Source: Quillaja saponaria (taxonomy: Eukaryota; Streptophyta; Magnoliopsida; Fabales; Quillajaceae). Taken from it: a stretch of 64,000 nucleotides of DNA. Location: positions 878,134 through 942,133 of the forward strand of contig CM055618.1 of the NCBI GenBank assembly GCA_029379385.1. The letters are read 5' to 3'. How positions within the stretch are numbered: position 1 is the first letter of the stretch; every line of letters begins with the position of its first letter. Below the pieces are notes generated by a model. The model ran no database searches. It saw only the letters and a list, made by a program, of their open reading frames with translations, and was not told the origin of the DNA. Shown in pieces: positions 13,545-26,531 of the stretch. The position numbers and the translations under genes are program-made.

Positions 13545-14588
13545 ATGAAGACCTCATTTCTTCAGGAACTTGTTATTGGAATTCCAATCAGCTCAGGTTC
13601 AGCAGCATACCAATTTAAGAATTCATCAAAGAGATCCTTGCCTGATCCTGCTACCCAATACAAAAATCAATCCAAGCAAAGTAAGACATTATTTCATTCA
13701 TTCTCACTTTACTCAATCTTCAATTGTATTACTATGCACCTCTACTTATGAATCTTTGCTGATATTGGTCTCGGTATTGCAGGCCGAGCAGATCCAGCCC
13801 TTGATAGAATAAACAAGCTTGACAGAAAGGCTGGCAGTTTTGCTCACAGGGTCCGCGAGCATGGTAAGCATTCTATTAAGTTATAGATACTTAGTTGGTT
13901 GGAAAAATGGAGGAAAAGCAGTGAATGATGGGTTAATGAAGTGAAAACACTAAGTAGTTGGACTTGAACATTGCATAAGCATATTGGTCAGAGAATTCCA
14001 TTGAATAATGACTGACATATTTTTCATGCAAAATTGCAGTGAGATTGGGGCCAAAGATCACTGAAACTGTGAAGGGGAAGTTGAGCTTGGGAGCAAGAAT
14101 TCTTCAATTGGGTGGTTTGGAGAGAGTGTTTAAGCAATTGTTTAGTGTTAGAGAAGGAGAGAAACTATTGAAAGCTTCCCAGTGTTATCTATCAACCACA
14201 TCAGGTCCCATTGCAGGCCTTCTCTTTATCTCTACTGACAAGGTTGCATTTTGTAGTGAAAGATCAATCAAAGTCACTTCTCCGAAAGGCGAATTGATTA
14301 GAATTCATTACAAGGTAATTCACATGAACAATTTGTATATGACTATTTTCTCTCTGCTTCCATCTCCAAGCTTGCTAACTGTTTTTGAAATTATTGACTC
14401 TTGTGCAGGTCTTGATCCCACTAAGCAAGATTAAGTGTGTCAACCAAAGTGAGAATGTGAATAGACCTTCCCAAAAATACATGGAAATAGTTACTGTGGA
14501 TAACTTTGATTTCTGGTTTATGGGTTTCTTAAATTATCAAAAAGCTTTCAAATATCTTCAGCAAGCAATCTCTGCAAGCTTAGCTTAG
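13545..14588 (+). CDS. GEM-like GRAM-domain protein (four exons)
   Basis: Exons are 13545-13680, 13783-13863, 14040-14314 and 14409-14588, all with GT..AG introns of about 95-180 bases and consistent phases; the product has 223 residues. The N-terminal 70 residues hold a low-complexity linker and DRINKLDRKAGSFAHRVREH. Next comes VRLGPKITETVKGKLSLGAR and the GRAM domain (about 101-179), with LFSVREGEKLLKASQCYLS, GLLFISTDKVAFCSERS and IRIHYKVLIPLSKI. The C-terminus reads QKYMEIVTVDNFDFWFMGF and FKYLQQAI, as in the plant GEM-like (ABA-responsive/FIP1-related) family. Members are GRAM proteins linked to membranes and to hormone or stress responses; one, GEM, affects epidermal cell patterning. Which paralogue this is cannot be decided. 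Length matches the family and no damage is visible. Confidence 0.92.
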
Positions 14589-15550
14589 ATGAGCTCAAAA
14601 CATTCATTCAAAAGTGTTTGAAGTGAAATTGTATCTTCCTCTAGCGTGCTTCATCAGAACTAATTTTGAGAAGCTAGGAAATGTTCCATACAAGTCCAGA
14701 TGATATTGTACAAAGTTTTGCTAATGAGAAAAAACCTTTTTGACTCTTCAATTCCAGAGCTGGTGATTGTTAATTACAGATTAAAAATTAGAAACGTATG
14801 GTTCCTTGTTGATTGAATTGGATCTGATTCCAAGACCCATTTCTTTAGCAAACTGTGGTCAAAGGAATGCAAACAATCCTTTTAGTTTAGTTTCTTATAA
14901 TTTATTAAAACTAATAAAAGAAAACCAAACAAATAGAAGTATATGTCAAGCTGACGTGGATATGATTTGGCAATGCTCTTTCTGAATTGGGAGGCACATA
15001 AAAAAGGTTCATTTCACTCTCACTATCTAAAACGTGGATCAATGCCATTCATAAATGTCTTTGTATCCATCTTTTTGGCCATTCATGTCCCTTTACGTAT
15101 ACATTAAGACTCCACAAATTTAATTCTTTTTACGAAACTAAGAAAAATGGAAATTGTGTTGAAATCAGCGGCCAACTATTTAGATGCACGGAATTGAAAT
15201 TAAAAATTAGATTAATTTAATTTTTTTTAAATTTGGTGTATACTTTGAAATTTCCAACTTAATTTTTAAAATATTGAGAAATAATTATAAAATATTATTT
15301 TTAATTTTTATGGATAAACCATTAAAAATAACAATTTCAAATAATTTACACTCTAATTATTTGTGTATATATCAACATTGGTAGCTACTTATAGCAACAC
15401 ATCATGTTATACTGTTAATCACCTTCGGCAGCTTCCTCTACCTGCTGCCATCCACTGCCATCATTGACCTGTCGAAGGCAACGACCATCGTCGTGAGACT
15501 GATAGTAGTATGCTTTAAAGTCAATAATATTTGTTGTTGTAGCATAAAAT

Positions 15551-15588
<38 letters not shown>

Positions 15589-16565
15589 ATAGTAATATTG
15601 ATTTAATTGAATAAATGTCAAACAATATTATCTATAAGAGTTAGTAAATAGGCATCATGATCCCAAAGAATTTAAGTAATAGAAATAAGCATCATGCTAA
15701 CGAAATGTATTTCGACCCTTAAACTTAATTCTTAAATGTTTCTAATCATAGGATCACACCTATATGAAGTTTCTCTACATGTCAATAAATTGTTCTCATG
15801 TTACAGTTGCGAAAATAGTCTTTTGATTCGAGGCATCAAATTTATCTTGTATGTAAGTCATTATACTTTAATATTAATTCTGATTCTACTAATGAGTCGA
15901 CTAAGAAGTTGTAATTGTATATAATCACTTCGGTTCTATCATTGTTAGAAGAAAAGAGACTATGCCCTATGTGATCTATATAAGATGTAACTCAAAGTCC
16001 ATAGTAGGGTGCAAAAATAGGGAAAAAAAAAAGTTTATAAGTGTCCCAAATAAGTAATAATGTTAAGATCTATACACATGATTAAATTTAGAGTTTGACG
16101 TTATTTTCATACCCAAATAAATTAATTTAATCGGACCATTGCATGATAGAATGATTAAATTGCACCGTAATTGTTAATGAAATGGTCAAAAGGTTCACAG
16201 TCATATTCACACTATTATGGTAGTCATCATATGCTGCTAGGTGTCAATCTTAACTTGTAAAAACCCTGAGAATTTATTAATTATTACATTAGTGCTAAAG
16301 TAATTAATCTCAATTAAAGAGTGAACTAAAAGAGAGAGCTTTAATTCAAATAATTAGAACTAGATCCAATAATAAATACGTATAAGTTACATGCCTACTG
16401 CTATAAATAGTTTGAACTTAAGGGGTTAGTCACAATAGGATGATATTCAATTAAGGATAGTTTTAAAACAACCTGTAATTATTAGAGTTTATTGGGCACT
16501 ATATTTAGTTATGATTAAATCATAATAATAGCATAGTCCTAATATGTTTGTATTGTCTAACACAT
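14589..16565. other. Intergenic AT-rich DNA
   Basis: The first 200 bases are the likely 3' UTR of the GEM-like gene. Beyond that the sequence is AT-rich with a TA microsatellite at 15553-15584 and no recognisable gene. The sequence up to 16565 is the left flank of the Ty3/gypsy element. Confidence 0.5.
15553..15584. repeat. (TA)n microsatellite
   Basis: About sixteen uninterrupted TA units lie between the GEM-like gene and the gypsy element. Nothing suggests a function. Confidence 0.9.
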
Positions 16566-17115
16566 TGTTGACACCCTAAAAATACCAAGTCCAAAGTTGT
16601 CATCACGTGGGATATTAGAAGGAGACCGAAAAATGTTTAAACGATTGTGGTTACAGTTTTTGCTTACTTGAGAACTTCAAATTATAAAGATTGGAGATTC
16701 AAGCTTTTAGGTTGTAGGTTTATAGTGAATTCGGCTTGAAGTAGCAGGTATTGGCAATTTAATTAAGGCAACAATTTTTCACATTCTCGACTGTTTGTCA
16801 CGATTATTTAGAGTAGTTAGTAGTTTGAAATTCAAATTACAGACAATTATAAGGCCTATAAATATTGGTTTCAATTGTTTGTAGAGGTCCAAGACCAATA
16901 AATCCAATTGCTTATCTTATTTTTATTGTCTTTAATTTTTTTTGCTTTATCTTTTCTTTTAATGTTATTGTTTATATTTTAATTTTATATTTAACATTGT
17001 TGTTGCTAGTACTTTTTACTAGGTCTTGAACCAATAACATAGAGTTTTTCATAATCCTATGATTACTAACTTGAAATAGTTTCCTAGCACACAATTATCG
17101 AAGTCGCCATAAACA
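16566..17115 (+). repeat. 5' LTR of the gypsy element
   Basis: This 550-base LTR starts TGTTGACACC and ends ATAAACA, directly before the primer site. A TATA box (CCTATAAATATTGG) lies near 16855, followed by a pyrimidine-rich stretch as expected for R/U5. It aligns along its length with 30630-31174, with many substitutions and small indels. Confidence 0.85.
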
Positions 17116-17149
17116 ATTTGGTATGCCCAGTGGGACATCTTAATTCAAG

Positions 17150-20100
17150 ATGTCAAAGAAAGTTAGAAGCCAGATTATGGTTCCTCCAATCACAAACAAT
17201 GAAGAATTTCCATCTTTCCCAGTTTAACTGGAGATACAAGACCTGGACTAAGGCCGCCTATAGAGAATAATGTGAAATTTTGGTGAAAATCCCATTAACT
17301 GCCATTACGATTACAGATACTAGGACCTTCATGGCCACAAACACATCTCCTGGCTGTGGCCAAAATCAAGTGGGGACAACTTAATCTCCTTCCCAAATGC
17401 GGAGAACAAGATTGATGAATATTACGCTACCCCCTAGATTTGATCCGATTGGAAAGGAAAAGGCTACAAATGGAGCATCTTCTTCAAGCCTAGATTTAAG
17501 TCGTGGAGTTGCATTTCCAGTAGGATGGTCTAAGATAACTGGCAATTTCAAGTCGTAATTAGAACAAAACATGGATGAATTGGCTCAAAGAATAGAGTTA
17601 GCCTTTGAAAGGAAACTAGAGAATAGCCATGTTCAAATTAATCAAGAGGTAGATACTTTGTTATGCTTGAATTATAATACTTCTGTTCTTGGAATTAAAA
17701 AAAATTATGGCAGTATAGACTTAACAAATGGCCAAAATAATTTGCCACGAGGTATGTATAATTTGGCCACTAGAACCAATATGGGCGGACTGAACATACA
17801 AATGGCCCGACCACTGTTAGGGTTTCCAACAAACATAAATCAAACACATAATGTGAGAAACTTCCCATTTCAAACAGTTGTACAACAAAATTTGGTAAAT
17901 AACAATCTAGTTTATTTTGGGTTGTCATAATCAAATAGTGTTTGGTTAAAATGCACTAATTGTTAACTAACATATTTCACATAGTAAACAAAATGCAAAA
18001 ATGATGATGAAAATGGTTAGGTTGAAGGTCTCCCTCATGACTATGCGTTAAATCAGGGTAATGGAGTTCTAAACCAGAACACAAATTATGGCTAAGTTAA
18101 TTATTGTTTTATAGACTCAATGTTGAGATATCAAATGACGACCATTATGCATGAACAATTTGGTTTAGGTACCAGACCTATAGCTAAGGCAATGTATAAA
18201 AGGCCATATGCAAAATGACATGATTGATTGTTTCCTTTCCCTAGGAAAATATCAGAGTGATCCACATTCTCTGAAAAGGGTAGTCAGTCTATGATTAAGC
18301 ACATAGGCCATTTTATGGTCTAGTGTAAAGATGTGACCGATTATGTGACACTTAGATTATTTGGAAATTCTTTGATAGGGATTGCCTTTAATTGGTATTA
18401 TCCTTACCTCCCAATTCGGTCCAGGACTACCCCTAAATAGAAAGAATGTTTCATACGCAGTTTTATAAGGCCGCTCCTAAGGTAACTATGGCTGATTTGG
18501 ACAAAATTAAACAAATGGCTGAGGAGTCAGCCAAAAACTTTGTCAAAAATTTGTTAATATGTCTAAGGGAGGTTTGACTTTTGAACTTGGTTAGAATTTC
18601 GAAGATAGAAAATTCACAGATTTGTTTTAGTTAGTTTTGTGTGCTGAAAAGTATGAGCACCTATTGAAAGAAAAAGAAGAAAGAAGAAATTATTCTTGTG
18701 GTACTTATTGTAGGGACCTAAATTTGAAAATCAATGAGGTTGATGTCAAATCTTTCTTAGATTTAGATGATGAGGTTGAAATTTATCCTGGCAGAACTCA
18801 TTCTAGGGAAACTTATGTTTGTAATTTCTTATTGAAAAATAAAATAGCCTGTCAAGGACAAATTTAATAAAATTAAATTCATATCTAAAAAATTTGAAGT
18901 ATTCCTTTGATAACTATAAAGCTGGTCACATATTCAATCAGTTATTGAAGGATAAACGAAATAAAGCTAAAAGATGGCCATAGGATGCCCAAACCAGATG
19001 ATATGGTTGGTAAATACATATATATATATATTGTAAGTGACATAATTCGTGGTCTCATATGACTAATAATTGTGGTTGTTTTCAAGAATGCTTTACAGGA
19101 AGCCATCACTAAAGGGATGCCAACATAAATCGTGGTCTCATACAACCGACAATTGTGGTTGTTTTCATGAATGCTTTATAGGAAGCCATCACTAAAGGGA
19201 TGCTAAAATCTTCTGAAAGAAAGACATGACTGTAGATATAGGTCCTTTCCTTAAGGTTACCAGTGTTAACATGGTAGCAACTGATTTGCAAAAAAAAAAA
19301 AATTTGAAGGTCAGAATTTCAAGTTAGTTGCAGATGGTGATGGTTTCGAATTCATCTTAGATGAATCTGTTGATACACAATCACCTAGACCTTTATATGT
19401 ATCAACGATCACTCTGCCTAAACCAGAGACTCCGAAAGAGAATAAGTAGTTTTGTGAACTATGCAAACAAGAGATAGGTGAGGTTGCGCATGTTATTTGG
19501 AAAAAAAAGAAAAAAAAGAAAAAAAGAAGAAGCACAATGTGAGTCAGGGAGGCACCAGAGACAAGTTATGAATTATACCAGGTTGGTTAAGTACTCATAT
19601 GATGACTACTTCAAGGATACCAGTGTTATTAAAATACAAGATCTCATACATGGATTTATAAAGCTAATCAGATATTCAATCAATTATTGAAGGATAAACG
19701 AAATAAAGCCAAAAGATGGCCATAGGATGCCCAAACCAGATGATATGGTTGGTAAATACATATATATATATATATACATATTGTAAGTGACATAATTCGT
19801 GGTCTCATATGACTAATAATTGTGGTTGTTTTCAAGAATGCTTTACAGGAAGCCATCACTAAAGGGATGCCAACATAAATCGTGGTCTCATACGATCGAC
19901 AATTGTGGTTGTTTTCATGAATGCTTTATAGGAAGCCATCACTAAAGGGATGCTAAAAGCTTCTGAAAGAAAGACATGACTGTAGATATAGGTCCTTTCC
20001 TTAAGGTTACCAGTGTTAACATGGTAGCAGCTGATTTGCAAAAAACAAAAAATTTGAAAGTCAGAATTTCAAGTTAGTTGCAGATGGTGATGGTTTCAAA

Positions 20101-20354
20101 TTCATCTTAGATGAATCTGTTGATACACAATCACCTAGACCTTTATATGTATCAACGATCACTCTGCCTAAACCAGAGACTCCGAAAGAGATTAAGTAGT
20201 TTTGTGAACTATGCAAACAAGAGATAGGTGAGGTTGCGCATGTTATTTGGAAAAAAAAGAAAAAAAAGAAAAAAAGAAGAAGCACAATGTGAGTCAGGGA
20301 GGCACCAGAGACAAGTTATGAATTAAGTACTCATATGATGACTACTTCAGGGAT
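17150..20354 (+). pseudogene. gag remains of the gypsy element
   Basis: An ATG lies at 17150, 35 bases after the LTR, but the frame is broken many times. Open pieces occur at 17571-17930 and 18637-18867. Between about 18240 and 18560 frame-shifted translation shows the Retrotrans_gag core of plant gypsy elements: HIGHF, a LRLFGNSLIGIAFNWY-like piece, FHTQFYKAAPKVTMADLDKI and KQMAEESAKNF. Farther on, HNSWSHMTNNC followed by NALQEAITKGM corresponds to the region after gag that plant Tat elements carry, here with small frame slips. The protein would be the particle-forming Gag; this copy cannot make it. Confidence 0.75.
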
Positions 20355-20392
20355 ACCAGTGTTATTAAAATACATGATCTCATACATGAATT
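18915..20392 (+). repeat. Tandem duplication of gag plus copia LTR edge (742-bp unit)
   Basis: Unit 1 is 18915-19656 and unit 2 is 19657-20392. They differ at few positions, the main one being an 18-base segment missing from unit 2 near 20324. Unit 1 ends with the copia target duplication ACCAG (19619-19623) and 33 bases of the copia LTR (19624-19656) before jumping back to gag. TATAA occurs at the unit start (18915), at the internal junction (19657) and in the copia LTR (20393), which marks the breakpoint as a short homology. Confidence 0.9.
19048..19213 (+). repeat. 83-bp direct repeat inside each duplication unit
   Basis: Two adjacent 83-base copies (19048-19130, 19131-19213) each begin CGTGGTCTCATA and include GGAAGCCATCACTAAAGGGA. 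The same pair recurs in the second large unit. They repeat the gag-distal NALQEAITKGM-like coding segment, so the local duplication predates the 742-bp one. Confidence 0.85.
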
Positions 20393-20820
20393 TATAACAC
20401 ATTAATAATAAGGTTTGCGTAACTGATTGAGCCATAGCAGAGGATATCTAGAATCTCAGCCAAGCATGCTTTAGTAATTACTTCACACAGTCACTGTATT
20501 TTCTAGTGGCAGCTTTCAATAGGCAAGATACGCATGTTGAGAGAGGAGAGAGGACCTAACTATTTAATTTCAGATAAAACTTTAAGAGTCCTCCCATTAA
20601 AGACTCCTAAAGTCACTTAGCTTACACTTACTGCCAATCCACATATAATCAGATAATATATCTAATTAGATAAGAAGTGTGTTTAAGCCCTATCCCAAAT
20701 GATCATATAAACTACATGAGCTTTTACCAACATGTCTCAATTGGACCAAATCTTAAGCCCATTTTATTATTAAAACAAAACCATACAATTAATGGCAGCC
20801 CACATATGAAATTTCTAATA
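20360..20820 (-). repeat. Copia LTR, 3' side in element orientation
   Basis: This LTR starts TGTTATTAAAATAC on the plus strand and ends TTCTAATA, where the partner ends TTCTAACA. It differs from 26532-26996 by many substitutions and several indels, for example near 20480 and 20655. A 33-base copy of its left edge occurs at 19624-19656. Confidence 0.92.
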
Positions 20821-21628
20821 TTCTCCCACTTGGGCAACATTAATTATAATTTAAAATTTTTGAAAAACATATTTTTAAAAAACGACTCTCGGGCAAGGTA
20901 TAACTTTCATGTGGCCACAATTTTAAAAGAAAAAATTTAGGTCCTGAGATGTACTTCAAACAATCCAGCCCAATTAAGTTATTAACACCGAATCATGGCA
21001 ATCACTGTGCCACTTAAACGACACAAGACCAATCCATGGTTACAAATGCCAACAACCTAATATGTAATGGATCTAGATGTGGTAGTGTAGCAAGAAAAAT
21101 AGCATCTAAATGTGATCAACATATGCTATTTTCATTGTCGGTCCTCCAGGTGATTTCATTAAAACTGGATGCTTTCCAAAGCATTAGAAACCATTTAGCT
21201 TAATTTTAAGCTTGTATGTCTCAACAACCATCTCGAGATATCCAATTAGTGTCATTTGAGACATACCTCCAAATTGACAAAACCGTCACACTTAAGACAG
21301 ACACTAAGTCTTAAGATTTTAATGCAATGACATGTCATATAACCTTATGTGCACATACAATATTAATCATATCACAATGAGAATAATTATAATTTTCATC
21401 AACATAACACACCATCTAACAAGGATGTAAGTAAATCTTGGGTTACAAAATAGCATACATAACATGCTAACTTTGAACAAAACAAAGCAAACTCCCACTA
21501 ACCAAAAACATTAAAGGACTCACAATATTCATGTTATCAACATGACTTTAAAAATCTCAGTCCTAATTGTGCTTTGGTTAAAGGATCTGCCAATAGTTTA
21601 CTATATAAATATGTTCAAACATAATTTC

Positions 21629-23700
21629 TCAATTTTTTTCACAAAATCTATAGTCATCGCCTTTCGATGCACTAAAAATCTTATTGTTCTTTAAGAAGAA
21701 CACGGTAGAACTATTGTTATAATAGATCTTAAGAAGTTTAAAATTGAGACAACCACACAAAGATAAATTATCATGTTCTTCAACCACATACCATGCTTGT
21801 ATAATGAAGGAAGCTTTTTCTTGGAACAATTCCAGATACAGCTCCCAAAATTAACATGAAAATATATTCTGAAGTGGATTTAAGATCATCTTTGCAACTA
21901 GCAAAGTCAAAATCAGAGTAACCAATTAATTTAAGGTGATCAATCATTTTATGCATTAGCATACAAACTTTGGTTCTCTGTAAATACTTTATAACTTAAG
22001 TTCTGATCCTGGGTTTGATTGTGCCAAAAACTCCCATTGTAAAAGTAATGTCATAGCTAGTATAAACCAAAGCTTACAAGCTTTCAACTGTATTAGCATG
22101 AAACACATTTATCATGGACTTTTTTTGAAACTTATTAACGAGACATTAATTTAAACTAAACTTGTCACTCTTGACAACAGGCACATCCCCAGTCTTGCAT
22201 TTATACATATTGAACTTATACAACACTATATCAATATAGGTTTACTAGAGAAGACCTAACAAGGGTGAGATCTATTCCGGTGTATCTCAACACCAAGAAC
22301 AAAAGATGTTTCCCTAAGATCCTTCATGCCAAAGGCTTAGACAACATCAACTTTATCTCACAAAATAAGTTAATATCACTATTGATAACAAGCAAAATAT
22401 CATTGACCATTATTAGGATATGATAAACTTGCTCCCACTGACTTTAAGATATATTCATTAAATCAGTGTTACTAAATCAATATGATAAACTAGCTCCCAC
22501 TAACCTTAATGTATATTCATTTATCAACCTTATTCTTAACATAACTAAAAGAGGTAATTACCTCATCAAAATTTCAAAAACCATTATCTAAATGCTTATT
22601 GGAGACTATTTAATTGATTTGTTAAACATACAAATAATATTATTACCTCTATTCTATTTGAAACCTTCACTATATAAACATGCTTTATAAGGTTTCCATT
22701 CAAGATAGATGTTTTCACATCCATCTGAAATAACTCAAGGTTGATAAATGAGTCACTAAGGTCATGATCACCCAAAATAATTTTATTTATTTATTTATTT
22801 ATTATATTATTATTTTAGTTGAGACAGTAGAGAAAGTCTCGCTAAAAGGAAATATTATTTTGAGTGAAAAACACTCAATTACAAGCTTTACTTTGAAACA
22901 TTCAATCTTCTGATTTAAATTATTCTTAATCTTACAAATTCACTTGCACCTAGTGAGTATAGAAAACCATGGAAGTTCACCAACTCCCATACACCATTAT
23001 TTATTATAGACTATATCACATCTCACATGGCATCAATCCACATTCCCAACAGTAGGCTTAAGATAGGTGTTTGTACAACTATATTCAAATGTTAAAGAAC
23101 TACACCAAAAACAAATGCGACAATTTTAACTAGAATAGGTGATGCATTTTCAATTATTCTTAACTTCCCCCCATCACCTATTCTCACCACATGTCATGTG
23201 ATGTAGTTAGTGACAAGACATATAGGCGAAGTATGACATATTTATTTTTCTTTCTTTACTAGTAGTTGAAAACCTTTTCAACTCAACGAATCAAATTCTA
23301 AGAATTTAGCAGTGTTAGATACTACTATCTTGGTTCCACGCGTGGATAAAACATATCTCCCTTAAAGTGATTTGGATAACTAGTAAAGTAACAGTGAGTA
23401 GAAAATATAACAATTTTCTTTTCATTTGTGTTATATATTTTTATTTCAGTTTGACAACCTTAGACACGAAAAAGGTTCAATCTAGATTTTCTCCCAGCCT
23501 ACAAGTTAAAAAGGTGTTTTAAACCTTGATTTACTAGTAACTCGATTATTTAGGGACTTTACTTTAAAAGTATTCAGGGAAGTTTGACATATTCATCATA
23601 TTTCTAATCATGTCCTTAAAGGTACGAGTATGCCTTTCGGCCACAACACTTGTTCAGGGCTACCAGGCATGGTATAATGAGTTAAAAACCCACACTCTAG
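21629..23700 (-). pseudogene. Copia pol remains (integrase, RT, RNase H)
   Basis: On the minus strand, frame-broken translation shows VAERHTRTFKDMIRNM (integrase core end, about 23.6 kb), an RT-type VNDILLVINSD stretch (about 22.4 kb), and the RNase H segment GYSDFDFASCKDDLKSTSEYIFM (open at 21780-21962) followed in another frame by NNSSTVFFLKNNK (open at 21629-21829). The order matches copia pol, with integrase before RT. The RT active-site region lacks a clean YVDD. Gag and protease regions are not recognisable. Confidence 0.75.
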
Positions 23701-24898
23701 TATATACCTAGCAAACAATCTCATGTCTATCAACATCATGTTTGCCATAATACTAAAACCACGGTCAAATCTTAAAGTTTTAATAACTTTCCCTAATTGT
23801 ATTTCAACTTCAATTTTGAAAATTTTAAAATTTTCAAGACAATCATAAATTTTACTTAATCAAGTATAAAAACCAAAATGGGAAAAGTCATCAATGAAGT
23901 GATAAAACAATTTTTTTTTGTTTATTTATTTATTTATTTTTGGCAATCGGTGGAATAAAATTCAATGAAATTAATTTGAAAAATCTCTAAGAGATTTGAA
24001 CTATTAGTTTCCCCATTTTTACTGTTTTGGTCAATTTACTCCTGATCCACTTAACTTAAAACCTTAAATTTCCAAAAATAAGTAAAGGAAATAATATCAT
24101 TCATGAGATTTTCAACTCTTTCCCTTAAATTTGACTTAGATGTTTATGCTAAAACATTTAGGATTTTTCTCTAATTAAAAATATTTTGGAAATAAATTTT
24201 CTTAGTATGAAACGAGGAGTATTACATTGGAGGAGTTAAACACATTCACCAAAAAATTTAAAATTTAAAGCATTTGAACTTTAAAATTACCCAAATCAAA
24301 AATAAAATGACTATTTTGTCCAGTGAGGAAATTAAAATCAAATTCCCCTTATATATTTAAAGTGACTTTCGAGTCACAAAAAGACTACTCTAATAAATCC
24401 ACTTTGATGTCATTCCAGACTCAAGGTTTTATCTTTAATTCACTTAGGTTCTTTTAAACACATTTCTTGGTTTTATAACCAAGACATGAATTTAAGGTAA
24501 TATGCCTTCACATAACCTTTCATACTTTACTAGAAGCACATTAGGTCCATTTTCAACGCCCACATTAGATTTTGACAGTTACCATGCCTTTTAGCATCCT
24601 AAGATTTTTTATGATAAGTATGTTTCAACTTACCCTAAAGGTACTTGCTACATCCACATTTGAACTGAGAAACTTAAAAGCCACCATCAGTTTCGGACAA
24701 ACCACTCATGAGGTGTTAAGAGATAGATATTTCGAAGCGGATAAGGCTTACCTATTAGATTTCTCCTATTTTCCTAAAACTTATTTCTAAGTATCAATGC
24801 TCAACAAATGTGATTATTCAAAATAAAAGAGTGCAACATGCCAAAGAATCAGAGTAATTAATAACAAAAATAAAACTTATTCTTTATGATTCAAAGGA

Positions 24899-25320
24899 GC
24901 ATCATTGCAGACTCCCTTTTAGGCAGAGAATGCAACATGCCATTAAGATCTCACTTCAACCCATGAAACCGAAACACGAAAGCATCCCAGGTTTCAAAAA
25001 GTCCATCCCCTTTAGGCAAATAAACCTTCTAAGCCAGGAATGCAATATGTCAATCAAAATGGGTACTAAATGATCAAGAATAAGAATTTATTTTACATGA
25101 ATCCAAAGTGCATCATTATAAACTCCCCTTTGGGCAGAGAATATAACATGCTATTAGGATCTCATGATTAACCCGTGAAACTTAAATTAGAGTATCATAG
25201 CTTTCGAAAAGTCTATCCTCTTTGAGCAAATAAACCTTCTAAGCCGGTATACCCCAAATCATATGTTTCATGTATTTTCCAAAATTAAAGTATATAATAA
25301 CCCCCTTTGGGCAGGAAATT
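24899..25320 (-). repeat. Diverged 211-bp tandem repeat in the copia 5' region
   Basis: The block starting GCATCATTGCAGACTCCC at 24899 recurs at 25110 as GCATCATTATAAACTCCC, with the shared AAATAAACCTTCTAAGCC farther along in both. A third partial match (CCCCCTTTGGGCAGG) lies near 25300. It falls in the part of the element between primer site and pol, where no coding frame is visible. Confidence 0.7.
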
Positions 25321-26531
25321 ATATACAATAATTTAAGAAATATCTCGTACTATAGTTTTCAAAAATCTTATAAATCTATACAGATACTATTTTAGTGGCA
25401 ACCACCTATATAAACTTATAAGATTTTTCAAGCTGGAAAAATTTAATTACTCCAATTTATCATTCTTAACTGAAATACTATTCAAAAGTATCTCAAATGA
25501 TCACTTAATGCATGTTGCAAACTTTAAACAAAATTGAATCAAAACAAAAGTTTCTATTAACACATGTTTTAAAAACATGAGAGTACGATAATATTTATCT
25601 CTAATTAGGGAGAGTACCTACTATTTTTAGCTTTAAAACATATAAAACATGTAGATCCAATAAGCCTCAACATTTAAATATGTGCAATTATATTAGTTTT
25701 AAACATAACAAAATATCATTGACCAAACCAATAAGTCATGCACATAAGATCCAAAATTTAACCATACCATAAAATTATAAAATTCAAAAAATTAATTTGG
25801 TAAAATTTTAGGGGGGAAACGGGATTGCGGAAGGGGCGGCGTGTACCACACGCTCCACTTAAGCGAGTGGGATTCCCCTTGCCGCGGCTGGAACCTGCAT
25901 CCCATTCCTCCAGCCAGGTCTGTTTGACCCGGTATGGAGAAAAACGGATCTTCATGACCCGTTTTCTGAAAAATTCAATTTTTACACCCTTTTAATGATT
26001 TTTTTCTCCATTATTTTGTATGAGTTTTGTTTTAAAATACTTTTCTAACAATAACCCTATAAAAATTTCATGTTTTATCAAGATTATATATCAATTAATT
26101 GAAATTGCAATGACATGAACCCTAACTCTATTTCATAAGGGTTTCATTCCAATTTCTCAAAATAATACGAATTAAACTCATTGAATGATTCCTGACTATG
26201 TATAAAACATACCAGAATCTAAGTCTATGATTTAAATCGATTAAAACAACATGAAATCTTAGTTTTCAAATCAAAATTTTAATTTCAATTTTAAAACAAC
26301 CCGAATTTTAAAATTCAGATTTCTTGACTTATAGTTGATGAAATCACGCAAATAATATATTAAATTAAAGATATAAACGAGATATTTAAAAACCCTAACA
26401 AATTTGGCTTCATTCATATATGGGTTCGATTTTGAGTTTAAAGAAACTGACTTATATGAACCCTATAATTTTATGTTAAATAAATAAACATAAGGGTTCT
26501 AAATTCATGTATATTAGGCTCTGATACCACA

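Noticed and set aside
19109..20285. Paired minus-strand frames of 60-74 codons appearing twice
   Set aside because: They are reverse-strand shadows of the duplicated gag relic, repeated only because the DNA is duplicated.
18915..20392. CRISPR-like or satellite array
   Set aside because: Only two large units and a nested pair are present, explained by duplication of gag; this is a plant nuclear context.
24572..24790. 72-codon plus-strand frame in the copia element
   Set aside because: It is antisense to the element and shows no domain.
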